From Ptiloglossa arizonensis (Eukaryota > Arthropoda > Insecta > Hymenoptera > Colletidae), in assembly GCF_051014685.1 (NCBI RefSeq), contig NW_027478402.1, forward strand, positions 682,001-746,000: a stretch of 64,000 nt of DNA, read 5' to 3'. The notes below the pieces were generated by a model that worked only from the letters and a program-made list of their open reading frames with translations, did no database searches and was not told where the DNA came from. The translations under genes and the position numbers were made by a program. Of the stretch, positions 26,001 to 38,250 are shown piece after piece (position 1 is the stretch's first letter; the number at the start of each line of letters is the position of its first letter).

Positions 26001-28360
26001 TGGTTAAGCGTTTGGAGCAGCAGAAGTGCGGAAAATTTGTTGTCTTCTCAACCATTTCTTTGCTTCAAACTCCCACATCTCGCGAACGGATTGATCAAAC
26101 CCAAAAATTCCTACTACATCTGAAAGTAGAAACTCGCCCGATTGCAAAGGTATGTGTATTTTTTCCCTAGTCCATTCTGGTTAAGCGTTTGGAGCAGCAG
26201 AAATGCGAAAAATTTGTTGTCTTCTCAACCATTTCTTAGCTTCAAACTGCCACATCTCGCGAACGGATTGACCATACCCAAAAATTTCTATTACATCTGA
26301 AAGTAGAAGCTCGCCCGATTACAACGGTATGTCTATTTTTCCCTAGGCCATTCTGGTTAAGCGTTTGGGGCAGCAGAAATGCGAAAAATTTGTTGTTTTC
26401 TCAACCATTTCTTAGCTTCAAACTCCCACATCTCGCGAACGGATTGACCAAACCCAAAAATTCCTACTACATCTGAAAGTAGAAACTCGCCCGATTACAA
26501 AGGTATGTGTATTTTCTCCCTAGGCCATTCTGGTTAAGCGTTTGGAGCAGCAGAAGTGCGAAAAATTTGTTGGCTTCTCAACCATTTCTTAGCTTCAAAC
26601 TCCCATATCTCGCGAACGGATAGACCAAACCCAAAAATTCCTACTGCGTCTGAATGTAGAAACTCACCCGATTACAACGGTATGTGTATTTTTCCCTAGG
26701 CCACTCTGTTTAAGCGTTTGGAGCAGCAGAAGTGCGAAAAATTTGTTGTCTTCTCAACCATTTCTTCAAAATTTGTTGCCTTCTCAAGCATTTCTTATCT
26801 TCAAACACCCATATCTCGCGAACGGATTGACCAAACCCAAAAATTCCTGCTGCGTCTGAATGTAGAAACTCGCCCGATTACAACGGTATGTGTATTTTTT
26901 CCCCAGGCCATTCTGGTTCAGCGTTTGGAGCAGCAGAAATGCGAAAAATTTGTTGCCTTCTCAAACATTTCTTAGCTTCAAACTCCCATATCTCGCGAAC
27001 GGATTGAACACACCCAAAAATTCCTGCTGCGTCTGAATGTAGAAACTCGCCCGATTCCAACGTTATGTGTATTTTTTCCCTTGGCCGTTCTGGTTAAGCG
27101 TTTGGGGCAGCAGAAGTGCGAAAAATTTGTTGCCTTCTCAACCATTTCTTAGCTTCAAACTCCCAAATCTCGCGAACGGATTGACCAAACACAAAAATTC
27201 CTACTACATCTGAATGTAGAAACTCGCCCGATTACAACGGTATGTGTATTTTTCCCTAGGCCATTCTGGTTAAGCGTTTGGAGCAGCAGAAGTGCGAAAA
27301 ATTTGTTGCCTTGTCAACCTTTCTTAGCTTCAAACTCCCACATCTCGCGAACGGATTAACCAAACCCAAAAATTCCTACTACATCTGAATATAGAAACTC
27401 GCCCGATTACAACGGTATGTGTATTTTTTCCCTAGGGCATACTGGTTAAGCGTTTGGAGCAGCAGAATTGCGAAAAATTTGTTGTCTTCTCAACCATTTC
27501 TTAGCTTCAAACTCCCATATCTCGCGAACGGATTGTCCAAACCCAAAAATTCCTATTGCGTCTGAAAGTATAATAGAAACTCGTACGATAACAACGGTAT
27601 GTGTATTTTTTCCCAAGGCCATTCTGGTTTAGCGTTTGGAGCAGCTGAAATGCGCAAAATTTGTTGCCTTCTCAACCATTTCTTAGCTTCAAACTCCCAT
27701 ATCTCGCGAACGGATTGACCAAGCCCAAAAATTCCTATTGCGTCTGAAAGTAGAAACTCGTACGATAACAACGGTATGTGTATTTTTTCCCAAGGCCATT
27801 CTGGTTAAGCGTTTGGAGCAGCTGAAATGCGCAAAATTTGTTGCCTTCTCAACCATTTCTTTGCTTCCAACTCCCACATCTCGCGAACGGATTGACCAAA
27901 CCCAAAAATTCCTATTGCGTCTGAAAGTAGAAGCTCGCCCGATTACAACGGTATGTGTATTTTTCACTAGGCCATTCTGGTTAAGCGTTTGGAGCTGCAG
28001 AAGTACGAAAAATTTGCTGCCTTCTCAACCATTTCTTAGCTTCAAACTGCCATATCTCGCGAACGGATTGACCAAACCCAAAAATTCCTGCTGCGTCTGA
28101 ATGTAGAAACTGGCCCGACTACAACGGTATGTGTATTTTTCCCTAGGCCACTCTGGTTAAGCGTTTGGAACCGCAGAAGTGCGAAAAACTTGTTGCCTTC
28201 TCAACCATTTCTTAGCTTCAAACTCCCATATCTCGCGAACGGATTGACCAAACCCAAAAATTCCTGCTGCGTCTGAATGGAGAAACTCGTACGTTTACAA
28301 CGGTATGTGTATTTTTCCCCTAGGCCATTCTGGTTAAGCGTTTGGAGCAGCAGTAGTGCG
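23086..28360 (+). repeat. Diverged mosaic satellite region
   Basis: About 30 monomers without a clean tandem higher-order pattern. A weak 10-mer duplication is visible: gcgtttgaagcagcag with ttgtcctctc near 23880 recurs near 25650 (offset 1768 bp). The later match of aaatttctattacatc (24691 and 26283) is at offset 1592 bp, so one monomer was lost or gained between. A 5-bp insertion gives gaaagtataatagaaac at about 27566. The stretch from about 27540 to 28240 is an early copy of a 28-mer module repeated at about 32495-33125 and 37625-38250. No gene is seen. Confidence 0.7.
26767..26796 (+). repeat. 30-bp intra-monomer duplication, occurrence 6 (isolated)
   Basis: A lone elongated monomer about 3.7 kb from the others, followed by atcttcaaacacc. 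Its neighbours (gaaactcacccg before, ccccaggccattctggttcagcg after) match the 22.7-23.0 kb module, so it was carried in as part of a larger exchanged block. The following monomer lacks the insertion (ttgccttctcaaacatttc). Confidence 0.85.
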
Positions 28361-31300
28361 AAAAATTTGTTGTCTTCTCAACCATTTCTTAGCTTGCAAC
28401 TCCCATATCTCGCGAACGGATTGACCAAACCCAAAAATTCCTGCTGCGTCTGAATGTTGAAACTCGTACGATTACAACGGTATGTGTATTTTCCCCCTAA
28501 ACCATTCTGGTTAAGCGTTTGGAGCAGCAGAAGTGCGAAAAATTTGTTGTCTTCTCAACCATTTCTTAGCTTCCAACTCCCATATCTCGCGAACGGATTG
28601 ACCAAACCCAAAAATTCGTACTACATCTGAAAGTGGAAACTCGCCCGATTTCAAAGGTATGTGTATTTTTTTCCTAGGGCGTTCTGGTTAAGCGTTTGGA
28701 GCAGCTGAAATGCGCAAAATTTGTTGCCTTCTCAACCATTTCTTTGCTTCCAACTCCCATATCTCGCGAACGGATTGACCAAACCCAAAAGTTCCTATTG
28801 CATCTGAAAGTAGAAACTCGCCCGATTACAACGGTATGTGTATTTTTTCCCTAGGCCATTCTGGTTAAGCGATTGGAGTAGCAGATTTGCGAAAAATTTG
28901 TTGTCTTCTCAACCACTTCATAGCCTCAAACTCCCACATCTCGCGAACGGATTGACCAAACCCAAAAATTCGTACTACATCTGAAAGTGGAAACTCGCCC
29001 GATTTCAACGGTATGTGTATTTTTTCCCTAGGGCGTTCTGGTTAAGCGTTTGGAGCAGCAGAAATGCGCAAAATTTGTTGCCTTCTCAACCATTTCATAG
29101 CTTGCAACTCCCATATCTCGCGAACGGATTGACCAAACCCAAAAATTCCTATTGCATCTGAAAGTAGAAACTCGCCCGATTACAAAGGTATGTGTATTTT
29201 TTCCCTAGGCCATTCTGGTTAAGCGTTTGGAGCAGCAGAAGTACGAAAAATTTGTTGTCTTCTCAACCATTTCTTATCTTCAAACTCCCATATCTCGCGA
29301 ACGGATTGACCAAACCCAAGAATTCCTATTGCGTCTGAATGTAGAAACTCGCACGATTACAACGGTATGTGTATTTTCTCCCTAGGCCATTCAGGTTAAG
29401 CGTTTGGAGCAGCAGAATTGCGAAAAATTTGTTGTCTTCTCAACCATTTCTTAGCTTCAAACTCCCATATCTCGCGAACGGATTGACCAAACCCAAAAAT
29501 TCCTGCTGCGTCTGAATGTTGAAACTCGTACGATTACAACGGTATGTGTATTTTTCCCCTAGGCCATTCTGGTTAAGCGTTTGGAGCAGCAGAATTGCGA
29601 AAAATTTGTTGTCTTCTCAACCATTTCTTAGCTTGCAACTCCCATATCTCGCGAACGGATTGACCAAACCCAAAAGTTCCTATTGCATCTAAAAGTAGAA
29701 ACTCGCCCGATTACAACGGTATGTGTATTTTTTCCCTAGGCCATTCTGGTTAAGCGTTTGGAGCAGCAGAAGTGCGAAAAATTTGTTGTCTTCTCATCCA
29801 TTTCTTAGCTTTCAACTCCCATATCTCGCGAACGGATTGACCAAACCCAAATGTTCCTATTGCATCTGAAAGTAGAAACTCGCCCGATTACAAAGGTATG
29901 TGTATTTTTTCCCTAGGCCATTCTGGTTAAGCGTTTGGAGCAGCAGAAGTACGAAAAATTTGTTGCCCTCTCAACCATTTCTTAGCTTCAAACAACCACA
30001 TCTCGCAAACGGATTGACCACCCCCAGAAATTCCTATTACATCTGAATGTAGAAACTCGCCCGATTACAACGGTATGTGTATTTTTTCCCTAGGCCATTC
30101 TGGTTAAGCCTTTGGAGCAGCAGAAGTGCGAAAAATTTGTTGTCTTCTCAACCATTTCTAAGCTTCAAACTCCCACATCTCGCGAACGGATTGACCCAAC
30201 CCAAAAATTACTACTACATCTGAAAGCAGAAACTCGCCCGATTACAAAGGTATGTGTATTTTTCCACTAGGCCATTCTGGTTAAGTGTTTGGGGCAACAG
30301 AAGTGCGAAAAATTTGTTGCCTTCTCAAGCATTTCTTAGCATCAAACTCCCATATCTCGCGAACGGATTGACCAAACCCAAAAATTCCTGATGCGTCAGA
30401 ATGTAGAAACTCGCCCGATTACAACGGTAAGTGAATTTTTTCCCTAGGCCATTCTGGTTAAGCGTTTGGAGCAGCAGAATTGCGAAAAATTTGTTGCCCT
30501 CTCAACCATTTCTTAGCTTCAAACACCCACATCTCGCAAACGGATTGACCACCCCCAGAAATTCCTACTACATCTGAATGTAGAAACTCGCCCGATTACA
30601 ACGGTATGTGTATTTTTTCCCTAGGCCATTCAGGTTAAGCGTTTGGAGCAGCAGAAGTGCGAAAAATTTGTTGTCTTCTCAACCATTTCTTAGCTTCAAA
30701 CTCCCATATCTCGCGAACGGATTGACCAAGCCCAAAAATTCCTATTGCGTCTGAAAGTAGAAACTCGTACGATAACAACGGTATGTGTATTTTTTCCCAA
30801 GGCCATTCTGGTTAAGCGTTTGGAGCAGCTGAAATGCGCAAAATTTGTTGCCTTCTCAACCATTTCTTTGCTTCCAACTCCCACATCTCGCGAACGGATT
30901 GACCAAACGCAAAAATTCCTATTGCGTCTGAAAGTAGAAGCTCGCCCGATTACAACGGTATCTGTATTTTTCACTAGGCCATTCTGGTTAAGCGTTTGGG
31001 GCAGCAGTAGTGCGAAAAATTTGTTGTCTTCTCAACCATTTCTTAGCTTGCAACTCCCATATCTCGCGAACGGTTTGACCAAACCCAAAAATTCCTGCTG
31101 CGTCTGAATGTAGAAACTCGCACGATTACAACGGTATGTGTATTTTCTCCCTAGGCCATTCAGGTTAAGCGTTTGGAGCAGCAGAAGTGCGAAAAATTTG
31201 TTGTCTTCTCAACCATTTCTTAGCTTCAAACTCCCATATCTCGCGAACGGATTGACCAAACCCAAAAATTCGTACTACATCTGAAAGTGGAAACTCGCCC

Positions 31301-33310
31301 GATTTCAACGGTATGTGTATTTTTTCCCTAGGGCGTTCTGGTTAAGCGTTTGGAGCAGCTGAAGTGCGCAAAATTTGTTGCCTTCTCAACCATTTCTTTG
31401 CTTCCAACTCCCATATCTCGCGAACGGATTGACCAAACCCAAAAGTTCCTATTGCATCTGAAAGTAGAAACTCGCCCGATTACAACGGTATGTGTATTTT
31501 TTCCCTAGGCCATTCTGGTTAAGCGATTGGAGTAGCAGATTTGCGAAAAATTTGTTGTCTTCTCAACCACTTCATAGCCTCAAACTCCCACATCTCGCGA
31601 ACGGATTGACCAAACCCAAAAATTCGTACTACATCTGACAGTGGAAACTCGCCCGATTTCAACGGTATGTGTATTTTTACCCTAGGGCGTTCTGGTTAAG
31701 TGTTTGGAGCAGCAGAAATGCGCAAAATTTGTTGCCATCTCAACCATTTCATAGCTTCCAACTCCCGTATCTCGCGAACGGATTGACCAAACCCAAAAAT
31801 TCCTGTTGCATCTGAAAGTAGAAACTCGCCCGATTACAAAGGTATGTGTATTTTTTCCCTAGGCCATTCTGGTCAAGCGTTTGGAGCAGCAGAAGTACGA
31901 AAAATTTGTTGTCTTCTCAAACATTTCTTATCTTCAAACTCCCATATCTCGCGAACGGATTGACCAAACCCAAGAATTCCTATTGCGTCTGAATGTAGAA
32001 ACTCGCACGATTACAACGGTATGTGTATTTTCTCCCTAGGCCATTCAGGTTAAGCGTTTGGAGCAGCAGAAGTGCGAAAAATTTGTTGTCTTCTCAACCA
32101 TTTCTTAGCTTGAAACTCCCATATCTCGCGAACGGATTGACCAAACCCAAAAATTCCTGCTGCGTCTGAATGTTGAAACTCGTACGATTACAACGGTATG
32201 TGTATTTTTCCCCTAGGCCATTCTGGTTAAGCGTTTGGAGCAGCAGAATTGCGAAAAATTTGTTGTCTTCTCAACCATTTCTTAGCTTGCAACTCCCATA
32301 TCTCGCGAACGGATTGACCAAACCCAAAAGTTCCTATTGCATCTGAAAGTAGAAACTCGCCCGATTACAACGGTATGTGTATTTTTTCCCTAGGCCATTC
32401 TGGTTAAGCGTTTGGAGCAGCAGAAGTGCGAAAAATTTGTTGTCTTCTCAACCATTTCTTAGCTTGCAACTCCCATATCTCGCGAACGGATTGACCAAAC
32501 CCAAATGTTCCTATTGCATCTGAAAGTAGAAACTCGCCCGATTACAACGGTATGTGTATTTTTCCCCTAGGCCATTCTGGTTAAGCGTTTGGTGCAGCAG
32601 AAGTGCGAAAAATTTGTTGTCTTCTCAACCATTTCTTAGCTTCAAACTCCCATATCTCGCGAACGGATTGACCAAGCCCAAAAATTCCTATTGCGTCTGA
32701 AAGTAGAAACTCGTACGATAACAACGGTATGTGTATTTTTTCCCAAGGCCATTCTGGTTAAGCGTTTGGAGCAGCTGAAATGCGCAAAATTTGTTGCCTT
32801 CTCAACCATTTCTTTGCTTCCAACTGCCACATCTCGCGCACGGATTGACCAAACCCAAAAATTCCTATTGCGTCTGAAAGTAGAAGCTCGCCCGATTACA
32901 ACGGTATGTGTATTTTTCACTAGGCCATTCTGGTTAAGCGTTTGGAGCTGCAGAAGTACGAAAAATTTGCTGCCTTCTCAACCATTTCTTAGCTTCAAAC
33001 TCCCATATCTCGCGAACGGATTGACCAAACCCAAAAATTCCTGCTGCGTCTGAATGTAGAAACTGGCCCGACTACAACGGTATGTGTATTTTTCCCTAGG
33101 CCACTCTGGTTAAGCGTTTGGAGCAGCAGAAGTGCGAAAAATTTGTTGTCTTCTCAACCATTTCTTAGCTTGCAACTCCCATATCTCGCGAACGGATTGA
33201 CCAAACCCAAATGTTCCTATTGCATCTGAATGTAGAAACTGGCCCGACTACAACGGTATGTGTATTTTTCCCTAGGCCACTCTGGTTAAGCGTTTGGAAC
33301 CGCAGAAGTG
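28361..33310 (+). repeat. 28-monomer higher-order unit, copy 1 (~4.95 kb)
   Basis: Matches the following block at offset 4952 bp (28 x 177 minus 4), anchored by cccctaaacc, aaattcgtactacatc (28614 and 33566), gattggagtagcagatttg, accacccccagaaatt and ggtaagtgaatt. After about 31250 the offset becomes 5129 bp. The unit carries several distinctive monomers: one lacking TCGCGA (tctcgcaaacgg), one with ttttaccctagggcg, and one with ctgcagaagtacg. Confidence 0.82.
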
Positions 33311-36300
33311 CGAAAAATTTGTTGTCTTCTCAACCATTTCTTAGCTTGCAACTCCCATATCTCGCGAACGGATTGACCAAACCCAAAAATTCCTGCTGCG
33401 TCTGAATGTTGAAACTCGTACGATTACAACGGTATGTGTATTTTTCCCCTAAACCATTCTGGTTAAGCGTTTGGAGCAGCAGAAGTGCGAAAAATTTGTT
33501 GTCTTCTCAACCATTTCTTAGCTTCCAACTCCCATATCTCGCGAACGGATTGACCAAACCCAAAAATTCGTACTACATCTGAAAGTGGAAACTCGCCCGA
33601 TTTCAACGGTATGTGTATTTTTTTCCTAGGGCGTTCTGGTTAAGCGTTTGGAGCAGCTGAAATGCGCAAAATTTGTTGCCTTCTCAACCATTTCTTTGCT
33701 TCCAACTCCCATATCTCGCGAACGGATTGACCAAACCCAAAAGTTCCTATTGCATCTGAAAGTAGAAACTCGCCCGATTACAACGGTATGTGTATTTTTT
33801 CCCTAGGCCATTCTGGTTAAGCGATTGGAGTAGCAGATTTGCGAAAAATTTGTTGTCTTCTCAAGCACTTCATAGCCTCAAACTCCCACATCTCGCGAAC
33901 GGATTGACCAAACCCAAAAATTCGTACTACATCTGAAAGTGGAAACTCGCCCGATTTCAACGGTATGTGTATTTTTTCCCTAGGGCTTTCTGGTTAAGCT
34001 TTTGGAGCAGCAGAAATGCGCAAAATTTGTTGCCTTCTCAACCATTTCATAGCTTGCAACTCCCATATCTCGCGAACGGATTGACCAAACCCAAAAATTC
34101 CTATTGCATCTGAAAGTAGAAACTCGCCCGATTACAAAGGTATGTGTATTTTTTCCCTAGGCCATTCTGGTTAAGCGTTTGGAGCAGCAGAAGTACGAAA
34201 AATTTGTTGTCTTCTCAACCATTTCTTATCTTCAAACTCCCATATCTCGCGAACGGATTGACCAAACCCAAGAATTCCTATTGCGTCTGAATGTAGAAAC
34301 TCGCACGATTACAACGGTATGTGTATTTTCTCCCTAGGCCATTCAGGTTAAGCGTTTGGAGCAGCAGAATTGCGAAAAATTTGTTGTCTTCTCAACCATT
34401 TCTTAGCTTCAAACTCCCATATCTCGCGAACGGATTGACCAAACCCAAAAATTCCTGCTGCGTCTGAATGTTGAAACTCGTACGATTACAACGGTATGTG
34501 TATTTTTCCCCTAGGCCATTCTGGTTAAGCGTTTGGAGCAGCAGAATTGCGAAAAATTTGTTGTCTTCTCAACCATTTCTTAGCTTGCAACTCCCATATC
34601 TCGCGAACGGATTGACCAAACCCAAAAGTTCCTATTGCATCTAAAAGTAGAAACTCGCCCGATTACAACGGTATGTGTATTTTTTCCCTAGGCCATTCTG
34701 GTTAAGCGTTTGGAGCAGCAGAAGTGCGAAAAATTTGTTGTCTTCTCATCCATTTCTTAGCTTTCAACTCCCATATCTCGCGAACGGATTGACCAAACCC
34801 AAATGTTCCTATTGCATCTGAAAGTAGAAACTCGCCCGATTACAAAGGTATGTGTATTTTTTCCCTAGGCCATTCTGGTTAAGCGTTTGGAGCAGCAGAA
34901 GTACGAAAAATTTGTTGCCCTCTCAACCATTTCTTAGCTTCAAACAACCACATCTCGCAAACGGATTGACCACCCCCAGAAATTCCTACTACATCTGAAT
35001 GTAGAAACTCGCCCGATTACAACGGTATGTGTATTTTTTCCCTAGGCCATTCTGGTTAAGCCTTTGGAGCAGCAGAAGTGCGAAAAATTTGTTGTCTTCT
35101 CAACCATTTCTAAGCTTCAAACTCCCACATCTCGCGAACGGATTGACCCAACCCAAAAATTACTACTACATCTGAAAGCAGAAACTCGCCCGATTACAAA
35201 GGTATGTGTATTTTTCCACTAGGCCATTCTGGTTAAGTGTTTGGGGCAACAGAAGTGCGAAAAATTTGTTGCCTTCTCAAGCATTTCTTAGCATCAAACT
35301 CCCATATCTCGCGAACGGATTGACCAAACCCAAAAATTCCTGATGCGTCAGAATGTAGAAACTCGCCCGATTACAACGGTAAGTGAATTTTTTCCCTAGG
35401 CCATTCTGGTTAAGCGTTTGGAGCAGCAGAATTGCGAAAAATTTGTTGCCCTCTCAACCATTTCTTAGCTTCAAACACCCACATCTCGCAAACGGATTGA
35501 CCACCCCCAGAAATTCCTACTACATCTGAATGTAGAAACTCGCCCGATTACAACGGTATGTGTATTTTTTCCCTAGGCCATTCAGGTTAAGCGTTTGGAG
35601 CAGCAGAAGTGCGAAAAATTTGTTGTCTTCTCAACCATTTCTTAGCTTCAAACTCCCATATCTCGCGAACGGATTGACCAAGCCCAAAAATTCCTATTGC
35701 GTCTGAAAGTAGAAACTCGTACGATAACAACGGTATGTGTATTTTTTCCCAAGGCCATTCTGGTTAAGCGTTTGGAGCAGCTGAAATGCGCAAAATTTGT
35801 TGCCTTCTCAACCATTTCTTTGCTTCCAACTCCCACATCTCGCGAACGGATTGACCAAACGCAAAAATTCCTATTGCGTCTGAAAGTAGAAGCTCGCCCG
35901 ATTACAACGGTATCTGTATTTTTCACTAGGCCATTCTGGTTAAGCGTTTGGGGCAGCAGTAGTGCGAAAAATTTGTTGTCTTCTCAACCATTTCTTAGCT
36001 TGCAACTCCCATATCTCGCGAACGGTTTGACCAAACCCAAAAATTCCTGCTGCGTCTGAATGTAGAAACTCGCACGATTACAACGGTATGTGTATTTTCT
36101 CCCTAGGCCATTCAGGTTAAGCGTTTGGAGCAGCAGAAGTGCGAAAAATTTGTTGTCTTCTCAACCATTTCTTAGCTTCAAACTCCCATATCTCGCGAAC
36201 GGGTTGACCAAACCCAAAAATTCCTGCTGCGTCTGAATGTTGAAACTCGTACGATTACAACGGTATGTGTATTTTTCCCCTAGGCCATTCTGGTTAAGCG

Positions 36301-38250
36301 TTTGGAGCAGCAGAAGTGCGAAAAATTTGTTGTCTTCTCAACCATTTCTTAGCTTCCAACTCCCATATCTCGCGAACGGATTGACCAAACCCAAAAATTC
36401 GTACTACATCTGAAAGTGGAAACTCGCCCGATTTCAACGGTATGTGTATTTTTTCCCTAGGGCGTTCTGGTTAAGCGTTTGGAGCAGCTGAAGTGCGCAA
36501 AATTTGTTGCCTTCTCAACCATTTCTTTGCTTCCAACTCCCATATCTCGCGAACGGATTGACCAAACCCAAAAGTTCCTATTGCATCTGAAAGTAGAAAC
36601 TCGCCCGATTACAACGGTATGTGTATTTTTTCCCTAGGCCATTCTGGTTAAGCGATTGGAGTAGCAGATTTGCGAAAAATTTGTTGTCTTCTCAACCACT
36701 TCATAGCCTCAAACTCCCACATCTCGCGAACGGATTGACCAAACCCAAAAATTCGTACTACATCTGACAGTGGAAACTCGCCCGATTTCAACGGTATGTG
36801 TATTTTTACCCTAGGGCGTTCTGGTTAAGTGTTTGGAGCAGCAGAAATGCGCAAAATTTGTTGCCTTCTCAACCATTTCATAGCTTCCAACTCCCGTATC
36901 TCGCGAACGGATTGACCAAACCCAAAAATTCCTATTGCATCTGAAAGTAGAAACTCGCCCGATTACAAAGGTATGTGTACTTTTTCCCTAGGCCATTCTG
37001 GTTAAGCGTTTGGAGCAGCAGAAGTACGAAAAATTTGTTGTCTTCTCAAACATTTCTTATCTTCAAACTCCCATATCTCGCGAACGGATTGACCAAACCC
37101 AAGAATTCCTATTGCGTCTGAATGTAGAAACTCGCACGATTACAACGGTATGTGTATTTTCTCCCTAGGCCATTCAGGTTAAGCGTTTGGAGCAGCAGAA
37201 GTGCGAAAAATTTGTTGTCTTCTCAACCATTTCTTAGCTTGAAACTCCCATATCTCGCGAACGGATTGACCAAACCCAAAAATTCCTGCTGCGTCTGAAT
37301 GTTGAAACTCGTACGATTACAACGGTATGTGTATTTTTCCCCTAGGCCATTCTGGTTAAGCGTTTGGAGCAGCAGAATTGCGAAAAATTTGTTGTCTTCT
37401 CAACCATTTCTTAGCTTGCAACTCCCATATCTCGCGAACGGATTGACCAAACCCAAAAGTTCCTATTGCATCTGAAAGTAGAAACTCGCCCGATTACAAC
37501 GGTATGTGTATTTTTTCCCTAGGCCATTCTGGTTAAGCGTTTGGAGCAGCAGAAGTGCGAAAAATTTGTTGTCTTCTCAACCATTTCTTAGCTTGCAACT
37601 CCCATATCTCGCGAACGGATTGACCAAACCCAAATGTTCCTATTGCATCTGAAAGTAGAAACTCGCCCGATTACAACGGTATGTGTATTTTTCCCCTAGG
37701 CCATTCTGGTTAAGCGTTTGGTGCAGCAGAAGTGCGAAAAATTTGTTGTCTTCTCAACCATTTCTTAGCTTCAAACTCCCATATCTCGCGAACGGATTGA
37801 CCAAGCCCAAAAATTCCTATTGCGTCTGAAAGTAGAAACTCGTACGATAACAACGGTATGTGTATTTTTTCCCAAGGCCATTCTGGTTAAGCGTTTGGAG
37901 CAGCTGAAATGCGCAAAATTTGTTGCCTTCTCAACCATTTCTTTGCTTCCAACTCCCACATCTCGCGCACGGATTGACCAAACCCAAAAATTCCTATTGC
38001 GTCTGAAAGTAGAAGCTCGCCCGATTACAACGGTATGTGTATTTTTCACTAGGCCATTCTGGTTAAGCGTTTGGAGCTGCAGAAGTACGAAAAATTTGCT
38101 GCCTTCTCAACCATTTCTTAGCTTCAAACTCCCATATCTCGCGAACGGATTGACCAAACCCAAAAATTCCTGCTGCGTCTGAATGTAGAAACTGGCCCGA
38201 CTACAACGGTATGTGTATTTTTCCCTAGGCCACTCTGGTTAAGCGTTTGG
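33311..38250 (+). repeat. 28-monomer higher-order unit, copy 2 (with an extra monomer)
   Basis: Parallels copy 1. An offset shift from 4952 to 5129 bp between about 36060 and 36397 shows one additional 177-bp monomer in about 36204-36380. The match with copy 1 ends near 38250, where ggaaccgcagaag replaces ggagcagcagaag. Small differences seen are cctattgcatc near 36930 against cctgttgcatc near 31802, and gtgtactttttcc near 36976 against gtgtattttttcc near 31848. Confidence 0.82.

Noticed and set aside
30427..30440. ggtaagtgaatt as a 5' splice site
   Set aside because: It is a two-base variant of the usual ggtatgtgtatt in a satellite monomer, repeated at 35387, 52873, 55170 and 57469 with the higher-order unit. 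There is no exon context.
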